A stretch of 64,000 nt of DNA from Chitinophagaceae bacterium 26-R-25. GTDB taxonomy: Bacteria; Bacteroidota; Bacteroidia; Chitinophagales; Chitinophagaceae. Below are positions 23,461 through 32,056 of the stretch, piece by piece. Under the pieces are notes generated by a model that saw only the letters and a program-made list of their open reading frames with translations, had not been told where the DNA came from and ran no database searches. The position numbers and the translations under genes are program-made. Location of the stretch: positions 1,674,001 through 1,738,000 of the forward strand of contig JARWSJ010000001.1 of the NCBI GenBank assembly GCA_029906195.1, in the 5' to 3' direction. Positions within the stretch are counted from its first letter, which is position 1. The number at the start of each line of letters is the position of its first letter.

Positions 23461-25833
23461 ATGAAAAAATTGATTTTGGGGATTTGCTTCATCTTGTTAT
23501 CAATTTTCACTTTTGCCCAAACTATCAAGGGCAAAGTAACAGATGCTGCTACTGGATCTCCTGTAAATGGTGCCACTATTGATGTAGAAGGCGCCGGAAT
23601 TACTACTACCAATGAAAGCGGCTTGTTTTACATGGCCGTAAAAAAAGGAACCTACACTGTAAACATTACCAACGTAGGATTTAAAAAGCTGGAAGAAAAA
23701 TTATCTCCCTCTTCCACTGTTGCAGAAATAAAACTGGAGCGCCAGGACTTGTTTTTACAGGAAGTGGAAATCAAGGCCGTAAGGGCTTCTGAGAAATCTC
23801 CGTTTACCAAAACCAATATCAGCAAGAAGGAAATCGAGAAAAATAATCTCGGCCAGGACCTGCCATACCTCTTGAATCAATCGCCTTCAGTGGTGGTCAA
23901 TTCAGATGCGGGAAATGGTGTTGGTTACACAGGCATTCACATTCGCGGAACAGATGCAACCCGCATCAATGTTACGCTGAACGGCATTCCGTATAATGAC
24001 GCTGAAAGTCAGGGTACTTATTTTGTGGACCTTCCGGATGTGGCGTCTTCGTTGAATTCTATTCAAATACAACGCGGTGTTGGAACCTCAACCAATGGCT
24101 CCGGTGCTTTTGGCGCGACAATTAATTTGAGCACCAACGAGTTTAACGACAAGCCTTACGGCGAAATCAATAACAGCTTTGGTTCTTTCAACACGTGGAA
24201 GAATACGGTGAAAGCCGGTTCTGGATTGATCAATGATCATTTTACCATCGATGCAAGATTGAGCCGCATAACGAGTGATGGCTATATTGACCGCGCAAGC
24301 AGCAATTTGCAGTCATTGTATTTGTCAGGCGCATATATCAACAACAAAACGTCTGTTCGTTTTAATTTGATAAAGGGAAAAGAAAAAACTTACCAGGCAT
24401 GGAACGGTGTGCCGGAGGCCTTGCTGTATTCTGACCGCACTTACAACTCATGCGGAACGGAAAAGCCGGGCGAACCGTATAATAACCAGACGGACAATTA
24501 CGACCAGGACCATTATCAACTGTTTGTAAACCAGGAATTGTCAAAGACATGGTCGCTCAATGTGGCTTCGTTCCTGACTCGTGGTAAAGGTTATTATGAA
24601 GAATACAAGGCGCAACAACCTTTTGCGAAATATGGTTTGCCCGATACAACGATCAATGGCGCTCCGGTTACGCAAACTGATTTAGTTCGCCAGAGATGGC
24701 TCGATAACTACTTCTATGGACAGGTGCTTAGTTTCCAACATAAATCTGCCAAAGATGAAGTAACGATTGGTGGCGGCTGGACGGAATACGACGGCAAGCA
24801 TTACGGCGACGTGATTTGGGCACAGGTGGGCATTCCGAAAGATTACCGTTATTACAATTATCCTGCGGTTAAAAAAGATCAGAATGTTTACGTGAAATGG
24901 TTGCATGAGTTAAATGCTAATTGGAACCTGTTTGGCGACATGCAGTACCGTCATGTTTATCATAGAATGGAAGGTTTTGAGGATTTCCCGGAAATGACCA
25001 TCACCCGTCAGTTTGATTTCTTCAATCCTAAAGCAGGTATAAGCTACAATCGCAATGGCTACAATGCCTACTTCAGTTTTGCAATGGCAGGCAAAGAGCC
25101 TAACCGCGACGACTTCCAGGCGAATCCTTCACAACAGCCAAAGCGCGAGCAATTGCAGGACTTTGAGTTGGGCATGGAAAAGAAAAGCTCATGGTATTCT
25201 TATGGTGCGACGTTGTATTATATGAACTACAAAGATCAACTTGTTTTAACGGGGCAAATGAATGACGTTGGTGCTTATGTGCGTGTGAATGTGCCCAATA
25301 GCTACCGCGCCGGTATTGAGTTGCAGGGAAGTGTTGTGGTAAACAACTGGATGAACATCCATGCCAACGTGGCTTTCAGCAAAAACAAGATCAAATCATT
25401 CGATGCTTATTTTGATGACTATGACAACAGCGGAGAGTGGGTAAAACAAATTCCGAAAGAATATAAAAACACGGATATCTCCTTCTCTCCTTCTATAATA
25501 GCGGGCGGAACGATCAACTTTATTCCGGCAAAATTCCTGATGATCAGTTTGCCGGCGAAGTTTGTGGGCAAGCAATATCTCGACAACACGCAGGATGAAA
25601 CAAGGAAGCTGGGTGATTACTATTCGCAAAATGTTATGGCAACATTTACCATTAAACATTTATTGTTTAGCGAGTGGAACATCATTGGCCAGGTGAATAA
25701 CGTGTTCAACAAACGTTTTGAAACAAATGGTGCCGCATATGCGACGATGCTGAATGGCACTATCCAAAACGACAATTATTATTTTCCGAATGCCGGCACG
25801 AATTTCATGGTGGGCGTGAATGTGAAGCTGTAG
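23461..25833 (+). CDS. TonB-dependent outer-membrane receptor, predicted thiamin uptake
   Basis: A 790-residue receptor. Signal peptide MKKLILGICFILLSIFTFAQ; residues about 21-100 are a carboxypeptidase-D-like regulatory domain (IKGKVTDAATGSPVNGATIDVEG). The plug domain follows (LPYLLNQSPSVVVNSD, IHIRGTDATRINVTLNGIPYND, IQRGVGTSTNGSGAFGATINL), then a 22-stranded barrel ending in an aromatic-hydrophobic strand, MVGVNVKL. The upstream TPP riboswitch makes thiamin or its precursors the likely substrate, as described for THI-regulated receptors of Bacteroidota. An ATG four codons upstream (23449) is also possible. No PnuT transporter is adjacent. Confidence 0.95.
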   Translation: MKKLILGICFILLSIFTFAQTIKGKVTDAATGSPVNGATIDVEGAGITTTNESGLFYMAVKKGTYTVNITNVGFKKLEEKLSPSSTVAEIKLERQDLFLQEVEIKAVRASEKSPFTKTNISKKEIEKNNLGQDLPYLLNQSPSVVVNSDAGNGVGYTGIHIRGTDATRINVTLNGIPYNDAESQGTYFVDLPDVASSLNSIQIQRGVGTSTNGSGAFGATINLSTNEFNDKPYGEINNSFGSFNTWKNTVKAGSGLINDHFTIDARLSRITSDGYIDRASSNLQSLYLSGAYINNKTSVRFNLIKGKEKTYQAWNGVPEALLYSDRTYNSCGTEKPGEPYNNQTDNYDQDHYQLFVNQELSKTWSLNVASFLTRGKGYYEEYKAQQPFAKYGLPDTTINGAPVTQTDLVRQRWLDNYFYGQVLSFQHKSAKDEVTIGGGWTEYDGKHYGDVIWAQVGIPKDYRYYNYPAVKKDQNVYVKWLHELNANWNLFGDMQYRHVYHRMEGFEDFPEMTITRQFDFFNPKAGISYNRNGYNAYFSFAMAGKEPNRDDFQANPSQQPKREQLQDFELGMEKKSSWYSYGATLYYMNYKDQLVLTGQMNDVGAYVRVNVPNSYRAGIELQGSVVVNNWMNIHANVAFSKNKIKSFDAYFDDYDNSGEWVKQIPKEYKNTDISFSPSIIAGGTINFIPAKFLMISLPAKFVGKQYLDNTQDETRKLGDYYSQNVMATFTIKHLLFSEWNIIGQVNNVFNKRFETNGAAYATMLNGTIQNDNYYFPNAGTNFMVGVNVKL

Positions 25834-25841
25834 AAGACGGC

Positions 25842-26002
25842 ACACAGATGACACGGATTAGACAGATTTACACTGATTTTTTAATAATTGAATAAACTGA
25901 ATGACTGAATAATTGAGAGTTTAGGTTTAATAGTTCTTTTTGACTTTGATCACTCAGTTATTCAGTCATTCAGTTTATTCAATTATTGAAGATCTGTGTG
26001 CC
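25842..26002. repeat. Nested inverted repeats, families B and K
   Basis: Inner family B arms 25881-25917 and 25953-25990 match over 37 bases with about two mismatches, and both contain the local variant AATAAACTGAATGACTG. Outside them GGCACACAGAT (25844-25854) faces ATCTGTGTGCC (25992-26002), the word of family K. The structure fills the gap between receptor and aspartokinase. Confidence 0.92.
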
Positions 26003-26011
26003 AATAAATTT

Positions 26012-26019
26012 TACCTTCG
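26012..26019 (+). promoter_or_regulatory. Candidate -7 box of the aspartokinase promoter
   Basis: TACCTTCG, one change from TAnnTTTG, followed by CGCAC, lies six bases before the ATG at 26025, so a very short leader is implied. Confidence 0.4.
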
Positions 26020-26024
26020 CGCAC

Positions 26025-27293
26025 ATGAAAGTTTTCAAATTCGGCGGAGCCAGCGTCAACAGCATAGAACGTATTCAAAATGTAGCCAATATTCTTCGCA
26101 GCTTTTCGAGTGAAAAAATATTGATCGTCATTTCTGCCATAGGCAAAACAACCAATGCATTGGAAAAGGTGGCAGAGGCATTTTTTGAAGGCGAAAAAGA
26201 AAAGGCGCTTGAACTTTTTACCGCGATTAAAAATGAGCACATGGAAACTGCAAAGCAACTCCTGCAGCAGAATGTGCAAAGAGCAACCGACCGCTTGCTG
26301 GATATTTTCACAGAAGTAGAATGGTTATTGCACGACAGGCCTGTTCGTGAATTTGACTACTATTATGACCAGATCGTTTGTACCGGTGAATTGCTTTCGA
26401 CTGCGATCATCAGTTTGTATTTAAATGATCAGCAAATTGCCAACACATGGATTGATGTCAGAGATATCTTCAGAACCGATAATAATTTCCGCGATGCTAA
26501 TATTGACTGGGCCTTTACTGAGCAACAGGTAAATGAGCAGGTATTGCCATTGTTTGACGAAACCAACTTCGTGATCACGCAGGGCTTTATTGGCGCTACA
26601 GCGGACAACGAAAGCACCACACTTGGTCGTGAAGGAAGCGATTACACTGCTGCTATTTTCGCCAACATGCTGGATGCGGAAAGCCAAACAATTTGGAAAG
26701 ATGTGGAGGGCGTGATGAATGCAGACCCTAAACTATTTCCCGCTGCGCAATTGATCAGCGAGTTGAATTATAAAGAAGTGATTGAAATGGCTTATTATGG
26801 TGCGCAGGTTATTCACCCGAAAACCATCAAGCCGCTGCAGAATAAGGACATTCCGTTGTTGGTGAAATGCTTCCTGAATAAAGATTTGCCGGGTACCATC
26901 ATTCACAACAGCAAAGTAAACAACCTGCCTCCTATCATTGTGATCAAAACAAACCAGGTGTTGCTGCAGCTGAATTCTAAAGATTATTCTTTTGTGGGCG
27001 AACATGCAGTGGGTAAATTATATCAGCTGCTGGAAGCGCAAAATATGCGTCCCAACCTTACACAAAATGCAGCGATCAGTTTTGTCTGCTGTGTAGATAA
27101 CAAGCCGGAGAAGATCGAAAAAATTGCCGCTGCCGCATCTGAAATGTTCGATGTGCAGTTGCAAAAAGATTTGACGTTGCTGACGGTTCGTCATTATAAC
27201 AATGGAATACTGGATGAACTGATTGCCGACAAGAAATTGCTGATTAAGCAGCAAACTATCGAGACCGTGCAGGCTCTTGTGGCGGCAATGTGA
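26025..27293 (+). CDS. Aspartate kinase
   Basis: A 422-residue monofunctional aspartokinase, the first step from aspartate to lysine, threonine and methionine. It opens MKVFKFGGASVNSIERI (family KFGGTS-like motif, residues 4-10) and has VISAIGKTTNALE, VCTGELLSTAIIS (about 116), FIGATADNESTTLGREGSDYTAA (about 189-211), IWKDVEGVMNADP (about 223-235) and YGAQVIHPKTIKPL. Residues about 300-422 form two ACT-like regulatory domains, so feedback control is expected. An earlier TTG at 25986 would read through a repeat and is rejected. The stop codon is directly followed by a family E arm. Confidence 0.94.
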   Translation: MKVFKFGGASVNSIERIQNVANILRSFSSEKILIVISAIGKTTNALEKVAEAFFEGEKEKALELFTAIKNEHMETAKQLLQQNVQRATDRLLDIFTEVEWLLHDRPVREFDYYYDQIVCTGELLSTAIISLYLNDQQIANTWIDVRDIFRTDNNFRDANIDWAFTEQQVNEQVLPLFDETNFVITQGFIGATADNESTTLGREGSDYTAAIFANMLDAESQTIWKDVEGVMNADPKLFPAAQLISELNYKEVIEMAYYGAQVIHPKTIKPLQNKDIPLLVKCFLNKDLPGTIIHNSKVNNLPPIIVIKTNQVLLQLNSKDYSFVGEHAVGKLYQLLEAQNMRPNLTQNAAISFVCCVDNKPEKIEKIAAAASEMFDVQLQKDLTLLTVRHYNNGILDELIADKKLLIKQQTIETVQALVAAM

Positions 27294-27520
27294 GAATTTG
27301 AAGATTTGAAAATTTGAAAATTCGTTCCCGGTAAGTTTCGTTATTTAATTTGGAATTGCTCAAATATCGAGAAGGCTTCGACAAGCTCAGCCTGACAGCG
27401 TAAACGAAATGTCAGGCTGAGCTTGTCGAAGCCTTCGCACATTTAAACGATTACAAAAGATCACTAGGTTGCTACACCTAATAATTTTCAAATTTTCAAA
27501 TTAGCATATTTTCAAATTAA
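27294..27520. repeat. Two nested inverted repeats (families E and L) between convergent genes
   Basis: Outer arms of TTTGAAAAT words at 27294-27324 and 27481-27520. Inner arms 27371-27397 and 27410-27436 are exact 27-base reverse complements (core GGCTTCGACAAGCTCAGCC) around a 12-base loop. The outer arms touch the stop codons of both flanking genes. Confidence 0.96.
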
Positions 27521-27924
27521 AAGAACTCTGCCAGCCTGTCTTTCATAGCCTGTGGCATCGTGGTGCGTTGCATAGTTTTGGCTTCGAGGAAATACAACAC
27601 TACTTTCCCTGTGTTTAACAGGTTGCCCTGCTCATTATACACTTCCTGGTGAAATTCGATTTTATGATGCAGCGGTAATTCTTTCAGGATCGTTTTTACC
27701 GTTAACAAATTATCATATAGTGCTGGTCTGAGATACTTACAATGCATTTCCACTACCGGCATGATCACGCCCGTTCTTTCCAGTTCTGCATACGCAAAAC
27801 CCAATTGGCGAATCGCTTCTACCCTCCCTACTTCATAATATTGTGCATAGTTGCCGTAGTACACAACACCCATTTGATCTGTCTCTGCGTAACGAACGCG
27901 TATTTGTGTTTCGCTGGAATACAT
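27517..27924 (-). CDS. Acyl-CoA thioesterase, hotdog fold (YbgC / 4HBT type)
   Basis: A 135-residue single hotdog-fold thioesterase. The catalytic segment RVRYAETDQMGVVYYGNY (residues 9-26) carries the aspartate of the 4-hydroxybenzoyl-CoA thioesterase type (Asp16). It is followed by EVGRVEAIRQLG (helix) and the strands HCKYLRPALYDNLLTVKT and HHKIEFHQEVYNEQGNLLNTGKVVLYFLEAKT. It hydrolyses acyl-CoA of unknown chain; in Proteobacteria YbgC goes with Tol-Pal, but no tol gene is here. The two C-terminal phenylalanines and stop border on a family E arm. Confidence 0.92.
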   Translation of the reverse strand: MYSSETQIRVRYAETDQMGVVYYGNYAQYYEVGRVEAIRQLGFAYAELERTGVIMPVVEMHCKYLRPALYDNLLTVKTILKELPLHHKIEFHQEVYNEQGNLLNTGKVVLYFLEAKTMQRTTMPQAMKDRLAEFF

Positions 27925-28070
27925 GTTTTTTCAATTTAGAATTAGGAATTGAGAATTAAGAATTGGGGGGCGTAATTTAATTAATAATTAATAAAGAATA
28001 TTTAATAGGTGCAGCTGGCGAAAGCAAATCGCCCTGGTCGATAATCAGCGAATCGCCGTTTACGCAAGCA

Positions 28071-28118
28071 GGGCGAATGCGATTCGCCCCTACCATTTTC
28101 AATTTTCAACTTTCAATT
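28071..28118. repeat. Palindrome GGGCGAAT-GCG-ATTCGCCC plus a family C arm
   Basis: Palindrome 28071-28089, then CTAC and a family C arm 28094-28118 that reaches the stop codon of the DoxX gene. A degraded related stretch (CAAATCGCCCTGG, 28025-28037) precedes it. Confidence 0.88.
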
Positions 28119-28524
28119 ATTTCCCGATCATTCCATCTACACTTGCTTTGCCCGGTCCCATTAGTACAATGGCGAGGAAACAGGTCAAGAATAATGCAGC
28201 GTTTGCCCCCGCTCCGAACACGTCGCCATGATGTGCTTTCACCAGTGCAACAGCCAGCGCAATTGCCGGGGGAATGGCGAAGATGCGGGTAAATAATCCA
28301 ACTATTACGAATAACGAACAAAAGAATTCAGCGAAAATAACCAGGCACAAACTGGCAGTGCTGCCGATGCCCATGAAGTTCATGAAGGTATTTTTTTTCG
28401 CGGCGAAATGAACCAGCTTATCATATCCGTGTGGCATTAGCAACGCCCCGGCTCCTATTCTCAGCAAAAATGTTCCAAGGTTAAAGGCCCAGTCAGAGCA
28501 ACTAATGGATAGTAGTCTTTTCAT
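28117..28524 (-). CDS. DoxX family membrane protein
   Basis: A 135-residue integral membrane protein of the DoxX family with four membrane helices. Characteristic are LGTFLLRIGAGALLMPHGYDKLVHF (residues about 14-38), FMGIGSTASLCLVIFAEFFCSLFVIVGLFTRI with the conserved glutamate (about 47-80), IALAVALVKAHHGD and a last helix ALFLTCFLAIVLMGPGKASVD. The start at 28524 (ATG) is chosen over a TTG seven codons upstream. DoxX proteins are associated with thiosulfate or superoxide metabolism in some bacteria; the role here is unknown. It is unrelated in sequence detail to the DoxX-like gene at 2171. Confidence 0.9.
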   Translation of the reverse strand: MKRLLSISCSDWAFNLGTFLLRIGAGALLMPHGYDKLVHFAAKKNTFMNFMGIGSTASLCLVIFAEFFCSLFVIVGLFTRIFAIPPAIALAVALVKAHHGDVFGAGANAALFLTCFLAIVLMGPGKASVDGMIGK

Positions 28525-28652
28525 GAAGAAATTGAATTTTGCCAAAAATAATGGATATGTGAATATGTTGATCTGAAGGCGTAAAGTTTTGCAAAGGCAA
28601 ATCTCATTCGCCTATAAGTTTTATTTTGAAGCATGGCTTAGCGTTTTAAGCC

Positions 28653-28785
28653 CCGAACCTTTACCACTCAGGCACTAAGGACACTACGGTTCACTAAGAG
28701 AGCCCCTTAGCGAAACTTAGTGCCTGAGTGTAAAGCAGAGTGCTACACATCTCTAATTCCTAATTTCTAATTCCTAATTTCTCGC
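28653..28785. repeat. Family J inverted repeat followed by a family D arm
   Basis: Left arm about 28661-28700 and right arm 28705-28737 pair over CTCAGGCACTAAG; the C replacing the usual A (CACTCAGG) is mirrored in both arms. A family D arm (CTAATTCCTAATTTC, 28753-28785) follows. The 380-base gap 28525-28904 has nothing else recognisable except the promoter region of the TPR gene. Confidence 0.85.
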
Positions 28786-28904
28786 CCCTTTCCCCAAGAA
28801 AATGTTAATCATCATACTTATCCACACCTGTTTGGAACGATGTTTGGTCATAGGGAAAATATTTTGAAACTTTACCGCGTTACTATCTTAACAAGCCATA
28901 ATTA

Positions 28905-31900
28905 ATGAAAAGATACATCTGTACAGCATTTTCAGCATTTATAGCTATAAGCGCTACGGCGCAGCAAACAAAAGCCATCAACGATCCGCAGATTGCTTTC
29001 AAGGAAGCAAAAGAATATTTCCAAAAGGAATATTACAGCCTGGCTTATCCAATTTTCAAAGAATTAGACGTAAAGCTGACACATCCTGACCGCACCGACA
29101 AGGCGCTGGAATATCTCGAAGTGAAGTATTACGCGATCGTTTGCGGGCTTAAACAAGACGAGCCGATGTCATCTGACATGGCAAAAGCCTACATTTCCGC
29201 GAATAACAATACGACACGTGGCGAAATGATGGCCTATCATTTGGCAGAATATTTCTTCCGACAGAAAAATTATGCCGATGCGGTGACCTATTACAACATG
29301 GCAAACATCGATGCATTGAGCAACCGTGAAATTGCTGATATGAAATTTCACAAAGCATATTCGTTGTTTAACCTGCAAAAATTTGATGAGGCAAAGCCCT
29401 TGTTCGACGCGATCAGGCAAATGCCAAAGGACCCCAATTATTTAGACGCGAATTATTACTATAGTTTCATCCTTTTCAACGAAGGCAAATACAAAGAATC
29501 GCTGGATGGTTTCAAAAAAGTGGAAGATGCACCGAATTACAAGAAAGTAGTTCCTTATTACATCGCCACCATCTATTACAATACCGGCCAGAAAGACCAG
29601 GCGCTTGCTTATGCAGAAGCAAAACTCAAGAAAGGCGATCAGTATTATGATGCCGAGTTCAAGCAATTAATTGGTCACGCTTATTTTGAGAAAGGCGATT
29701 TCGCAAAAGCACTTCCTTACCTCGAGGCTTTTGTAAGCAAATCAAAACAGGTGAGCCGCCGCGATTTATATGAGCTCTCCTACTGCTACTACAACGCCGG
29801 CACTTACACAAAAGCGATCGATGGCTTTAAGCAATTAGGTGGAAAAGAAGATTCGCTGGCTCAAAATGCGATGTATTTGCTGGGTGATGCGTATTTGAAA
29901 ACAAATCAAAAAGCCAATGCCCGCAATGCTTTTCTGTTCTGCTCCAATAACAGCAGCAATGAAAAACAGAAAGAAATTTCAAAATTCAACTACGGCAAAC
30001 TGTCATACGAATTAGGTTACCAGGATGTGGCGCAAAGCGAACTGGCGGGCTTTATTCAAAACTATCCAAACTCTGCTTACAACAACGAAGCAAGAGAATT
30101 GATGGTTGCGTTGATGGCCAATACCAACAACTTTAAAGATGCTCTTACTTTGCTTGAAAGCATCAAAACACCTTCCGAAACGGTGCAGCGCCTTTATCCG
30201 CGTGTGTTGTATGGCCGCGCAATGGAATTCGTGAACGATGGCATGCTGATAGCGGCCAATGATCTGCTGGACAAAGCACTGCGAGCAAAATTCAACGAAT
30301 CTGTGTTGCCTTTGGTAAACTTCTGGAAAGGTGAAATTTCTTTCAGACTCGACAAAACAGATGACGCGACCCGGTATTACAACGATTACCTGAAAACGCC
30401 GGTAACAAGCGGCGACGTAAAACCGGTGAGCGCGAATTATAACCTTGGTTATTGTTATTTCAAAAAGGAAAATTACAAACAGGCACTTTCATATTTTGAC
30501 CAGGTGGTAAAAACACCTCGCATCAGTAGTACGCCGGTTGAGCAAGACGCATTCATTCGCGAAGCCGATTGTTATTACATGTCGAGGGACTATAAAAAAG
30601 CCGTGGGTATGTACGACCAGGTGGTTGGTTTCTCCTGGCCTGCGAGTGATTACGCCACGTTCCAAAAAGCAATGGTGGCGGGCGTTAACAGCAGCAACGA
30701 TAAGATTAAACTTCTGCAGAGCATAGAACGTGTTTACAAAAATTCTTCATTGGCGCCGGAGGCAAACATGGAGATCGCAAGCACTTATATGGCTGACGAA
30801 AAATTCTCTGAGGCCATTCCTTTCCTTAAAAAAGTTACTGCTTCCAATACCGATAATGAAGCTTTGAAGCCAAAAGCATTATTGAAACTTGGCATTGCAT
30901 ACTACAATATTGATAACAACCAGGAAGCATTGAATCAATACAATGCGATCCTTAAGCAATATCCAAATTCTCCGGAAGCAGATGAAGCGCTTGACAACGC
31001 AAAATCTATTTACGTGGAAGAAGGAAAAACAGCTGATTACGTGGCTTTCGCTAAATCAATGGGCAGAAACATTTCTGTGAACCAGGAAGATTCTCTGGCC
31101 TATGCTGAAGCCGAGGTACAATTCAGCAATGGCAACTTTAATGGCGCCCTGAACAAGTTTGACAACTATCTCTCCCGCTTCCCGGATGGTCATTATTCAA
31201 TTGAGGCCTACTACTATCGCAGTGAAATTTATAACAACAAGAAAGATTACGCCAATGCTGTGAAAGGCTACGAGGCTGTATCTGACAGGGTGCCAAATAA
31301 ATTTGGGGAAAAATCGCTGGTGCAGGCCGCACGTATCAACTTCTTCGATGTGAAGAATTATGACAAAGCGGAACAGTATTTTTCTAAACTAAAAGATTTT
31401 GCCACAACGCAGGAAAATAAACTGGAGGCAATGCGCGGACTTTTGCGCAGCCAGTACCAGTTGAAAAAATGGAGCGAAGCGGTTGCGAATGCAAAAGATC
31501 TGGTGGCCCAGAAATCAAGCAGCTCAGACGATAAAGTGCTATCCAACATGGTGCTTGCGAAATCTGCCCAAGGCAACAATGATCTTGACCTTGCTATCTC
31601 CTACTACCGCAATGCTATTGCACTTAACAAAGGTGAATACGCTGCGGAGGCACGTTACGAGATCGCTGGCATGCTGGTAAAACAGAACAAACTGAAGGAA
31701 GGCGAAAAAGCAGCATTTGAAGTGATCAACAAATCTGGCTCTTACGAATTGTGGGTTACCAAATCGTACATTTTACTGGGCGATATTTATTACTCAGAGA
31801 AAGATTATTTCAATGCGAAAGCAACCTATCAAAGTGTAATAGACAACTCGAGCAATCCTGATCTGAAAGAACAGGCGCAGCAGAAGCTGACAGCGGCTGC

Positions 31901-31937
31901 GGATGAGGAGAAACAGAATAGTAAACTTAAAGGGTAG
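28905..31937 (+). CDS. Large periplasmic tetratricopeptide-repeat protein
   Basis: A 1010-residue exported protein. Residues 1-19 are the signal peptide (ending ISATAQ). Most of the chain is TPR units: NYADAVTYYNMAN (~125), KYKESLDGFKKVE (~195), DFAKALPYLEAFV (~265), TYTKAIDGFKQLGG, NYKQALSYFDQVVK (~525), EEALNQYNAILKQYPNSPEADEAL-like NNQEALNQYNAIL (~675), and KDYFNAKATYQSVI near the end. It lies first in a three-gene plus-strand cluster with a plug-less barrel and an HU-CCDC81 membrane protein, a combination suggesting an envelope-spanning assembly or a scaffold on peptidoglycan. Its binding partner is unknown. Confidence 0.88.
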   Translation: MKRYICTAFSAFIAISATAQQTKAINDPQIAFKEAKEYFQKEYYSLAYPIFKELDVKLTHPDRTDKALEYLEVKYYAIVCGLKQDEPMSSDMAKAYISANNNTTRGEMMAYHLAEYFFRQKNYADAVTYYNMANIDALSNREIADMKFHKAYSLFNLQKFDEAKPLFDAIRQMPKDPNYLDANYYYSFILFNEGKYKESLDGFKKVEDAPNYKKVVPYYIATIYYNTGQKDQALAYAEAKLKKGDQYYDAEFKQLIGHAYFEKGDFAKALPYLEAFVSKSKQVSRRDLYELSYCYYNAGTYTKAIDGFKQLGGKEDSLAQNAMYLLGDAYLKTNQKANARNAFLFCSNNSSNEKQKEISKFNYGKLSYELGYQDVAQSELAGFIQNYPNSAYNNEARELMVALMANTNNFKDALTLLESIKTPSETVQRLYPRVLYGRAMEFVNDGMLIAANDLLDKALRAKFNESVLPLVNFWKGEISFRLDKTDDATRYYNDYLKTPVTSGDVKPVSANYNLGYCYFKKENYKQALSYFDQVVKTPRISSTPVEQDAFIREADCYYMSRDYKKAVGMYDQVVGFSWPASDYATFQKAMVAGVNSSNDKIKLLQSIERVYKNSSLAPEANMEIASTYMADEKFSEAIPFLKKVTASNTDNEALKPKALLKLGIAYYNIDNNQEALNQYNAILKQYPNSPEADEALDNAKSIYVEEGKTADYVAFAKSMGRNISVNQEDSLAYAEAEVQFSNGNFNGALNKFDNYLSRFPDGHYSIEAYYYRSEIYNNKKDYANAVKGYEAVSDRVPNKFGEKSLVQAARINFFDVKNYDKAEQYFSKLKDFATTQENKLEAMRGLLRSQYQLKKWSEAVANAKDLVAQKSSSSDDKVLSNMVLAKSAQGNNDLDLAISYYRNAIALNKGEYAAEARYEIAGMLVKQNKLKEGEKAAFEVINKSGSYELWVTKSYILLGDIYYSEKDYFNAKATYQSVIDNSSNPDLKEQAQQKLTAAADEEKQNSKLKG

Positions 31938-32056
31938 TTGAGAGTGGAGAATTGAGAGTTGAGAGTTGTTAGTTAGCAGTTGTTAGACTTTCTGTTCATC
32001 GTTTATCAATTTTTTTGATCACCCTATTAATTATTAATTTTTAATTATTAATTCGC

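Noticed and set aside
25986-26024. Aspartokinase start at an upstream TTG
   Set aside because: It would begin in the repeat arm; the ATG at 26025 gives the standard N-terminus MKVFKFGG.
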